A stretch of 10,963 nt of DNA from an uncultured Brevundimonas sp. (GTDB lineage: Bacteria; Pseudomonadota; Alphaproteobacteria; Caulobacterales; Caulobacteraceae), in the NCBI GenBank assembly GCA_946481405.1, contig CAMLNY010000008.1, positions 1-10,963 on the forward strand. Direction: 5' to 3'. Shown one piece after another: positions 4,821 through 10,963 of this stretch. The position numbers were made by a program, and so were the translations under genes. Numbering within the stretch: position 1 is the stretch's first letter; the number at the start of each line of letters is the position of its first letter. A model generated the notes under the pieces. It saw only the letters and a list, made by a program, of their open reading frames with translations. It had not been told where the DNA came from and did no database searches.

Positions 4821-7800
4821 CAGAGACTGCCCGCGACCTGACGGATCTGACCGTTGGCGATGGTCAGTTTGGCGAAGGTCCAGCCCGTGCCCGAGGCCTC
4901 GATCTCGTCCACGGCGGCGCGGACGCCCTCGACGATGTCGAGGCGCGGCCCGATCCAGGCGTCGACGGCGGCCTCGGCGGTCGCCTCGCTGTCGCCCACG
5001 GCCGGGTCGGAGGCCTTGGCCACCGCACGGGTCAGGGCCAGCTGTTCGGACATCAGGTCCTCGATCAGGCGACGCACGGCCAGACGGTCGAAATGGTCGC
5101 CCGACGGCACAGCGCCGGCGGCGGCGCGCAGACGGTCGAAGTCGAAGGCGGCGCCGACCTGGTGGTACAGACGCGCCATCCGGGGTTCGGACCAGCCGGC
5201 TTCCTTCGCCAGATCGCCGATGTCGGCGGTTGCGACCAGCGGGCGCAGCATGGAGATGGTCTGGGCCAGGTCCTCACCTACGCCCATGCCGGCGAAGGTC
5301 TTGAGCCGCTCGGCCAGACGCCCCTGTTCGAACTGGCTGAGGACGTCGCCGCCCGCGGCCCGCAGCGCATCGGCGGCGGGACGATAGGCCTCGATCAGCC
5401 CCTGAACCGTCGCCCCCGCCTTGCCCGCGCGACGCGCCAACCAGAAGGTCTGGCGCCGCAGGACGGTGGAGATTTCCGCATAGAGGGCGGTCTGGGTCTC
5501 GGCCGGAACCTTCAGGTCCAGCGCATTGACCGCGTCCCACGCCTCGTCGAGGCGGAAGACGCGACGGGCGGCCTCGAAGGCGATGACGAGCGCGGTCGTG
5601 TCGCAACCCGCTGCCGCCCGCAGGCGGTCGGGGAAGGTCGGACCCGTCATATTGACGATCTCGTTGCAGAGGACCGTGGCCACGATCTCGCGTCGCAGCC
5701 GGTGGCCCTGCATCTGCTTTTCGAACTTCGCCAGCGGACCGGGGAAGTAGCGGACCAGGGTTTCCTCGAAGAAGGGGTCCTCGGGCGCCTTCGACGCCAC
5801 GATCTCGTCGGACAGCTCCAGCTTGGAGTAGGCCATCAGCACGGCCAGCTCGGGCCGGGTCAGGGTCAGGCCGGCGGTCTTCATCTCCTGGATGCGGATG
5901 TCGCCGGGCAGGCCCTCGACCTTGCGGTCGAGTTTGCCGCGGGCGGTCAGCGACTGCATGAACCGCTGCTGGGCGTCCAGCGCGCCGGGCCCTTCGGCCT
6001 GCTGCAGGGTCAGGGCCAGGGTCTGGTCGTAGTTGTGGGCCAGAACCTTCAGCCCGACCTCCTCGGTCATGGAGGCGAGAAGCGGGACGCGTTCGGCGAT
6101 CGGGAGCGCGCCCTGCGCCACCGCCGCGCCGATCAGGATCTTGATGTTCACCTCGTGGTCCGAGGTGTCCACTCCGGCGGAGTTGTCAATGGCGTCCGTG
6201 TTGATCCGTCCGCCGTTTGCGGCGAAGGCAATGCGCCCCGCCTGGGTGAGGCCGAGGTTGGCCCCCTCCCCCACCACCTTCACGCGCAGTTCGTCGGCGT
6301 TGATGCGCAGGGCGTCGGTGCCCTTGTCGCCGACCTGGGCGTCGGTCTCGGCGGACGACTTCACATAGGTGCCGATGCCGCCGAGGTAGAGCAGCTCGGC
6401 CGGCGCCTTGAGGATGGCGCGGATCAGGCTGACTGGGTCCAGCGCCTCGTCGGTGATGTCGAGGGCGGCGCGGATTTCCGGCGTCAGTTCGATCGACTTG
6501 GCGCTGCGCGAGAAGACGCCGCCGCCCGCCGAGATCTTCGACTTGTCGTAGTCCTGCCAGGACGAGCGCGGCAGCTGGAACATGCGGTTCCGCTCTTCCC
6601 ACGACGAGGCCGGGTCCGGGGTCGGGTCGATGAAGATGTCGCGGTGGTCGAAGGCGGCGACCAGTTTCGTGGCCCTGGACAGCAGCATGCCGTTGCCGAA
6701 GACGTCGCCCGACATGTCGCCCACGCCCACGGCGGTGAAGGGCTCGGTCTGGATGTCCTTGCCGATCTCGCGGAAGTGGCGCTTGACCGCTTCCCAGGCC
6801 CCGCGGGCCGTAATGCCCATGGCCTTGTGGTCGTAGCCGATCGAGCCGCCCGAGGCGAAAGCGTCGCCCAGCCAGAAGCCGTAATCGGCCGAGACGCCGT
6901 TGGCGATGTCGGAGAAGGTCGCCGTGCCCTTGTCGGCGGCCACGACCAGATAGGGGTCGTCGGCCTCGAACGGGACGACATTGGCCGGACGGATCACCTT
7001 GCCGTCGGCGGCGATGTTGTCGGTGATGTCCAGAAGGCCGGACAGGAAGGTCTTGTAGGCGCGGATGGCCTCGGCCTGCTGGGCGTCGCGGTCGGCGCCG
7101 GCGCGGACCATGTTCGACAGATATTTCGGGAAGAAGCCGCCCTTGGAACCGACAGGGACGATGACGGCGTTCTTGACCTGCTGCGCCTTCACCAGACCCA
7201 GGACCTCGGTGCGGAAGTCGTCGCGACGGTCCGACCAGCGCAGCCCGCCGCGCGCGACGGGACCGAAGCGGAGGTGGACGCCCTCGATGTGCGGGGCCCA
7301 GACGAAGATCTCGCGATAGGGCTTCGGAAGCGGCAGGTCCTCGAGCTCGCGCGAGGCGATCTTGATCGAGATGTGCGGCTTGAAGCCGCCGTCGGCCGTG
7401 GTCTGGTAGTAGTTGGTGCGCTTGATGGCCCCGATCAGGGCCGCCATCCGGCGCAGGGCCCGGTCGTGGTCCAGCGACTTCACGTCCATCAGCAGGGTCG
7501 TGATCTTGTCCTGCAACTCGGCCACCTGGGGCGCGCGGTCGTTCGCAGACCCGCCGTGGGAGGGGTCGAACTTGCAGGCGAACAGGCTGAGCAGGGCGCG
7601 GGCGATGGCGGGGTAGTCGCGCAGGGCCTCTTCCTGAACCGCCTGCGACGGATCGAGGCCCGTCTGCTGGCGATAGCGGGCGAGGGTGCGGATCAGGGCG
7701 GCCTCGCGCCAGCCGACGCCGAGCTCCAGCACCAGACGGTTGAAGCCGTCGCTTTCCGTCTGGCCGTTCCACACGGCGGAGAAGGCGGCCTCGAACGGGG

Positions 7801-9718
7801 CCTTGATGTCGCCGAAGGCCAGGGCCGCGCCGCGCGGGTCTTCCAGCAGGAATTCGTGGACGTGATATTCCTGGGCCGTGCCGGTGTGGGCGCCCGGACG
7901 GATGGTGTGGTTGAATTCCTCCAGCGTCGTCAGGCCCATGTCGGCCAGGATCGGCAGGATGCTGGACAACGGCACGACGCCGCCGCGGTGGTAGAGCTTG
8001 AAGCGGAACTGCAGCGGGGTGTCGCCCGGCGAGCGGAAGGCGCGGACAGCGACCGGTTCGCCCTCGCCCGCCTCGCCCGTGGCGTTCAGGCGGTCGATCT
8101 CGGCCAGATCCGTGACCGCCTCGGCCGCGTCGTAGCGGTCGCGGTAGCCGGGACCGAAGGCCTCGGCCCAGCGGGCGCTCATCGCGCCGATCTGGCTGTC
8201 GTCGATCTCGGCGGCGCGCAGCGCGCTCTCGAAGCGATCGACCCAGCTGCGGCCGGTCTCGACGATCTCGGCGTCGAGTGCGCGGGCGTCCGGTGTCGGG
8301 TGATCGCCCGGCGTCACGCCGATGATGTAGTGGATGCGGACCAGAGGCTGGTCCGACAGCTGCGGATACCAGGCCGACAGGCGGCCGCCCCAGGCCTTGG
8401 CGAGGATGCGGCCGATCCGCTCGCGCACCCCGGCGTCGAACCGCTCGCGCGGCACGAAGGCGAGGACCGAGACGAACCGGTCGAACGGGTCCTTGCGGGT
8501 GAAGGTCTTGATCCGCGGGCGGTCGTAGAGGTGCAGGATGCCGAGCGAGGTCTCCAGCAGCTCGTCCTCGGTGATCTGGAAGAGCTCGTCGCGGGGATAG
8601 TTCTCGAGAATGTTCTTGAGCCGCTTCTCGTTGTGCGAGCCAGGGGCCTTGCCGGCGCGGGCAAGGACGTTGGCGACCTTGCGGCGGATCAGCGGCACCT
8701 GAGACGGCTGGCGGTCGTAGGCCTCGGCCGTGAACAGGCCGACGAATCGGGTCTCGCCCGAAGGACGGTTGTCGTCGCCGTACCGTTTGACCCCGACGTA
8801 ATCCATGTAGGCGCGGCGGTGGACGCGGCTGCGCAGATTGGCCTTGGCCACGGTGACCGGGTCCGACAGGTCGATCTGGCGCTTCATCTGGGCGGTCAGG
8901 ACCGCCGGCTCGGACGAGCGACGCAGGACGGTGCGTTCCGGATCGCGCAGCACGCCGACGCCGGCGGCCGCCTGATCCAGCGGAGCCTCGGCCGCATAGC
9001 CGCCGTCCGAGGTGCGCGGATAGTCGTAGTCGCGGGCGCCGAGGAAGACGAAGGCGTCGTCGTTGAGCGAGCGCAGGAAGGCGAGGTTCTCGGCCACGAC
9101 TTCCGGGTCGATGCCGCCGGGGCAGGCTTCCAGATGGGCGATCGAGCGCGCCATCAGCGCGTTCATGGCCGGATAGTCGGCGACGGCGGTGTGGACGTCG
9201 GCCAGGGTCTGGTCGATCCCGGCCTTCAGGGCCTCCCGGCGCTCGGGCGGCAGGGGGTCGATGACGAGGACGATCAGGGACTCGCGGCCGCCGCCGGCCT
9301 GACGCGCGCCGTTCGTCAGGCGGGTGAGTTCGAGGACGGGATGGAACAGGGCGCGGACCGAGACGCCGGTGTCGGCCAGCTCGCCCATGACGCTGTCGAC
9401 GAGGAAGGGGCCGTCGTCCTGGACGATGCGGACGACGTCATACGGGGTGGCGCGGCCGGCGGCCGAGAGGGAGGCGACCTCCACCCGGGTCTCGCCGGGA
9501 GCGCGCTTCTCGGCCCAGCGCCAGGCGTCGGCCAGAACCGCGCCGACGTCGGTGAGCGCCAGTTCGGGGGTCTCGTCCTCGGCATAGTCCTCAAAGGCCT
9601 GGGCGACGAAGGATTGCTCCAGTGCGCCCGGGGATCCGCCCCCTCCCAGAGCCCCGGCGAACGCCTTTTGCAGCGCCTCGGGGGTGCAGGACTGGGGGGT
9701 GCGGAGGTCGCCGGACAT
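4820..9718 (-). CDS. gdhZ: NAD-dependent glutamate dehydrogenase, large GdhZ/GDH-180 type
   Basis: Cytoplasmic enzyme (1632 aa) oxidising L-glutamate to 2-oxoglutarate, ammonium and NADH. Length and architecture match the large bacterial class. The N-terminal regulatory half has an ACT-like segment near residues 95-130 (DDGPFLVDSVMGELADTGVS). The catalytic core begins around 815: RFGPVARGGLRWSDRRDDF (R827), K849 in QQVKNAV and K859 in PVGSKGGF match the substrate and catalytic lysines of hexameric GDHs. Asp1001 in VGVGDMSGDVFGNG matches the catalytic Asp/nucleotide region. EGANLGLTQAGRIAFAANGG follows near 1150-1170. A long C-terminal helical region includes LCNEIVNMTGPTF (about 1345). No frameshift or missing motif is seen. 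In Caulobacter this enzyme is reported to stimulate FtsZ GTPase activity; whether that holds here is inference. It is followed by usp with one-base overlap. Confidence 0.97.
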   Translation of the reverse strand: MSGDLRTPQSCTPEALQKAFAGALGGGGSPGALEQSFVAQAFEDYAEDETPELALTDVGAVLADAWRWAEKRAPGETRVEVASLSAAGRATPYDVVRIVQDDGPFLVDSVMGELADTGVSVRALFHPVLELTRLTNGARQAGGGRESLIVLVIDPLPPERREALKAGIDQTLADVHTAVADYPAMNALMARSIAHLEACPGGIDPEVVAENLAFLRSLNDDAFVFLGARDYDYPRTSDGGYAAEAPLDQAAAGVGVLRDPERTVLRRSSEPAVLTAQMKRQIDLSDPVTVAKANLRSRVHRRAYMDYVGVKRYGDDNRPSGETRFVGLFTAEAYDRQPSQVPLIRRKVANVLARAGKAPGSHNEKRLKNILENYPRDELFQITEDELLETSLGILHLYDRPRIKTFTRKDPFDRFVSVLAFVPRERFDAGVRERIGRILAKAWGGRLSAWYPQLSDQPLVRIHYIIGVTPGDHPTPDARALDAEIVETGRSWVDRFESALRAAEIDDSQIGAMSARWAEAFGPGYRDRYDAAEAVTDLAEIDRLNATGEAGEGEPVAVRAFRSPGDTPLQFRFKLYHRGGVVPLSSILPILADMGLTTLEEFNHTIRPGAHTGTAQEYHVHEFLLEDPRGAALAFGDIKAPFEAAFSAVWNGQTESDGFNRLVLELGVGWREAALIRTLARYRQQTGLDPSQAVQEEALRDYPAIARALLSLFACKFDPSHGGSANDRAPQVAELQDKITTLLMDVKSLDHDRALRRMAALIGAIKRTNYYQTTADGGFKPHISIKIASRELEDLPLPKPYREIFVWAPHIEGVHLRFGPVARGGLRWSDRRDDFRTEVLGLVKAQQVKNAVIVPVGSKGGFFPKYLSNMVRAGADRDAQQAEAIRAYKTFLSGLLDITDNIAADGKVIRPANVVPFEADDPYLVVAADKGTATFSDIANGVSADYGFWLGDAFASGGSIGYDHKAMGITARGAWEAVKRHFREIGKDIQTEPFTAVGVGDMSGDVFGNGMLLSRATKLVAAFDHRDIFIDPTPDPASSWEERNRMFQLPRSSWQDYDKSKISAGGGVFSRSAKSIELTPEIRAALDITDEALDPVSLIRAILKAPAELLYLGGIGTYVKSSAETDAQVGDKGTDALRINADELRVKVVGEGANLGLTQAGRIAFAANGGRINTDAIDNSAGVDTSDHEVNIKILIGAAVAQGALPIAERVPLLASMTEEVGLKVLAHNYDQTLALTLQQAEGPGALDAQQRFMQSLTARGKLDRKVEGLPGDIRIQEMKTAGLTLTRPELAVLMAYSKLELSDEIVASKAPEDPFFEETLVRYFPGPLAKFEKQMQGHRLRREIVATVLCNEIVNMTGPTFPDRLRAAAGCDTTALVIAFEAARRVFRLDEAWDAVNALDLKVPAETQTALYAEISTVLRRQTFWLARRAGKAGATVQGLIEAYRPAADALRAAGGDVLSQFEQGRLAERLKTFAGMGVGEDLAQTISMLRPLVATADIGDLAKEAGWSEPRMARLYHQVGAAFDFDRLRAAAGAVPSGDHFDRLAVRRLIEDLMSEQLALTRAVAKASDPAVGDSEATAEAAVDAWIGPRLDIVEGVRAAVDEIEASGTGWTFAKLTIANGQIRQVAGSL

Positions 9719-9870
9719 GGGCAGGGTCTCGAAAGGCGCGGCAGGGCCGCCAGGGGCTGGACCGGACGCTGGCGCTAGACCGTAACAACGGCGTCACCGC
9801 CTGGACGCGTCCTGTCCCTGACCGCTGGATAGGCCGGACCGCGCGAGACGGAAAGTCCGGAAACGACAAA

Positions 9871-9892
9871 CCCGCGAAGAGACTTTCGCGGG
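9871..9892 (-). terminator. Strong hairpin in the gdhZ upstream region: second terminator or leader attenuator
   Basis: CCCGCGAA (9871-9878) and TTCGCGGG (9885-9892) form a perfect 8-bp stem with a 6-base loop. Read on the minus strand it is followed by TTTGTCGTTT, a broken T-tract. It lies 153-174 bp upstream of the gdhZ ATG and 64 bp beyond the better terminator. It could be a back-up terminator, or an attenuator if the gdhZ promoter lies to its right. Confidence 0.45.
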
Positions 9893-9955
9893 AGGAATCT
9901 TATTGATGATAAGTCTTTTCGGGCGAAATCGTGCCTTCGCAACTGCGAAACAGAG

Positions 9956-9987
9956 AAAAAGGCCGCCGGACGGGCGTCCGACGGCCT
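9956..9987 (-). terminator. Rho-independent terminator of the AI-2E-type gene
   Basis: On the minus strand the arms GGCCGTCGGAC and GTCCGGCGGCC (9961-9971 and 9976-9986) pair with one mismatch around a short loop, followed directly by TTTTT and then CTCTG. It lies about 130 bases after the stop at 10117, with no gene between. On the plus strand only a TCTCTT follows the stem, so the minus direction is favoured. Confidence 0.8.
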
Positions 9988-10116
9988 CTCTTGAGCCGGC
10001 GCTGGAGGGGGAAATGGGCGCCGGCCGATGCCGCCGCGGCCTTGGGGGAGGGGAGGGGGCCGCGACGTCTGGAGCGCAGATGGGATGCCCTTCCCGGTCC
10101 CGCAAGGGGTCGGATG

Positions 10117-10963
10117 TCAGGGTTCGGCGGCGCCGCGGCGCGGCGTGTTGACGCGGGCAGGGCGTTTCGCCGGCAGCCTGTGGGCGTGATGGTCCTCGTC
10201 CTCGTCGGCATAGGGCCGGCCGTCGCCGGACAGCAGGATGGCGATCCACATGGAGCCCTTGAACTCTGCGAGGATGGCCATGGCCATGACGGCGAGGGGC
10301 GTGGACAGGAACATGCCGACCACGCCCCACATCTTGCCCCAGAGCGCGAGGGCCAGAAGGACGGCGACCGGATCGATGTTCTGGTTGTCGCCCTGCATCC
10401 GCGGCTGGATGGCGTTGCCGACGACGAACAGGATGACCTGCAGCCCGACCAGCAGGATCAGGGCCGGCCAGTAGGTCGGAAACTGGACGAGGGCGAAGAG
10501 CGGCGGGGCGAGACCCGCGATGGCCCCGCCCAGCACCGGGATGAAGCCGACCACGAAGATGACGAAGGTCCAGAACTCGGCGTTCTGGAGCCCGACCAGC
10601 CGCATCAGGATCCAGGCGGCGACGCAGATGATGCCGCCGGTGACGGTCTGGACCCAAAGATAGCCCTCGACCCCGCCCCGCACCCGCTGAAAGACTTCCG
10701 ATGCCTCCTGACGGGCCTCGCGGTTGGGGAAGAGGTTCACGAGCTTTCTGCGGAAGCCGTTCTGGGCCGCCAGCAGGAAGGCCAGATAGACCATGACGAA
10801 GAAGGCGCCGGACACCACGCCCTGGACCTGGAAGGCGAGGGTGGTGAGGTAGCCCCGGATATCGAGACCGGCGAACAGCTCCTGGGCCGTGGGCGGAGTC
10901 GTCATGCCGAACAGACGGGCGCCGTCGGCGATGATGGCGTCTATCCGGGGACCGATGTTCTTC
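10117..10963 (-). CDS. AI-2E/PerM (YhhT) family membrane transporter (5' end cut by window edge)
   Basis: Polytopic inner-membrane protein; 281 C-terminal residues are visible. Hydrophobic segments lie near visible residues 49-66, 107-123, 132-160, 166-182 and 198-230. Family signatures are FIPVLGGAIAG (140-150), GNAIQPRMQG (182-191) and VLLALALWGKMWGVVGMFLS (201-220). It ends in a basic and acidic cytoplasmic tail rich in His and Asp. An ATG at 10905 is in frame, but the frame stays open to the window edge (KNIGPRIDAIIADGARLFG precedes it). Family members are about 350 residues, so the true start lies outside. Members are variously linked to AI-2 export, Na+/H+ antiport or permease roles; substrate cannot be assigned. 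It is transcribed toward gdhZ but separated from it by a terminator. Confidence 0.9.
   Translation of the reverse strand, partial: KNIGPRIDAIIADGARLFGMTTPPTAQELFAGLDIRGYLTTLAFQVQGVVSGAFFVMVYLAFLLAAQNGFRRKLVNLFPNREARQEASEVFQRVRGGVEGYLWVQTVTGGIICVAAWILMRLVGLQNAEFWTFVIFVVGFIPVLGGAIAGLAPPLFALVQFPTYWPALILLVGLQVILFVVGNAIQPRMQGDNQNIDPVAVLLALALWGKMWGVVGMFLSTPLAVMAMAILAEFKGSMWIAILLSGDGRPYADEDEDHHAHRLPAKRPARVNTPRRGAAEP

Larger units (their letters stand above)
9719..10116. other. Intergenic region between the AI-2E-type gene and gdhZ
   Basis: No gene is supported in these 398 bp. It contains the terminator of the upstream gene (9956-9987), a second hairpin (9871-9892) and a small CTTAT-N5-ATAAG palindrome (9899-9913) touching a GAATC site (9895-9899), in a locally AT-rich stretch. 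There is also a 7-bp inverted repeat (10035-10041 and 10058-10064) around a G5AG4AG5 tract in the 3' untranslated part. The gdhZ promoter must lie between about 9960 and 9719, but I see no convincing -35/-10 pair and no strong ribosome-binding site. Confidence 0.75.

Noticed and set aside
5093..9778. Large plus-strand ORF opposite gdhZ as a gene
   Set aside because: Its codons mirror gdhZ codons exactly, the product is low-complexity with no recognisable domain, and gdhZ is a full-length, well-conserved enzyme.
10044..10059. G-quadruplex in the G5AG4AG5 tract
   Set aside because: There are only three adjacent G-runs; further runs lie about 25 bases away. On the transcribed strand it is C-rich, so an RNA quadruplex would not form.
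10117..10905. AI-2E-type gene starting at the ATG at 10905
   Set aside because: The frame stays open upstream to the window edge with protein-like sequence, and the visible part is shorter than the family's usual length. The ATG is internal.

Overview
The window is a GC-rich bacterial chromosome segment in which every gene I can support lies on the minus strand. The content points to an alphaproteobacterium, most likely Caulobacterales and perhaps Brevundimonas. The clues are a giant NAD-glutamate dehydrogenase of the GdhZ type, a Fur protein without CxxC zinc motifs, the gene run usp-nfu-tsaB-rimI-fur-miaB, and a dense cluster of GANTC (CcrM methylation) sites. The genus is inference from recalled family and synteny knowledge; no search was run.

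Layout in transcription order (right to left): an AI-2E/PerM-type membrane protein, cut by the right edge (10117-10963), followed by a good intrinsic terminator. A 398-bp spacer then leads to gdhZ (4820-9718), whose stop overlaps the start of a universal-stress-protein gene (4353-4820) by one base. A 443-bp spacer (3910-4352) follows. It holds a pair of REP-like palindromes, a 9-bp tandem repeat, a perfect 22-bp palindrome and a cluster of GANTC sites. Next come nfu (3352-3909), two XRE-family regulators (2702-3295 and 2252-2632), tsaB, rimI, fur, and miaB, which is cut by the left edge. The genes from the second regulator to miaB are tightly packed (a 4-bp overlap at tsaB/rimI, otherwise gaps of 13-47 bp) and look like one or two operons.

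Functionally, the left half is housekeeping: Fe-S delivery (Nfu), iron-responsive regulation (Fur), tRNA A37 modification (TsaB for t6A, MiaB for ms2i6A) and N-terminal acetylation of ribosomal protein S18 (RimI). MiaB is an Fe-S enzyme and a known client of NfuA in E. coli, so carrier and client sit in one cluster. The right half is glutamate catabolism; in Caulobacter the GdhZ homologue is also reported to act on FtsZ.

I see no defence system, mobile element, CRISPR array, RNA gene or clearly new multi-gene system. The parts that deserve a second look are regulatory. One is the GANTC-rich repeat region upstream of nfu. Another is a repeated TGAAACGA motif found only upstream of the two XRE genes. 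The third is the XRE regulator at 2702-3295, whose C-terminal domain resembles the LexA/CI peptidase fold but lacks both catalytic residues.
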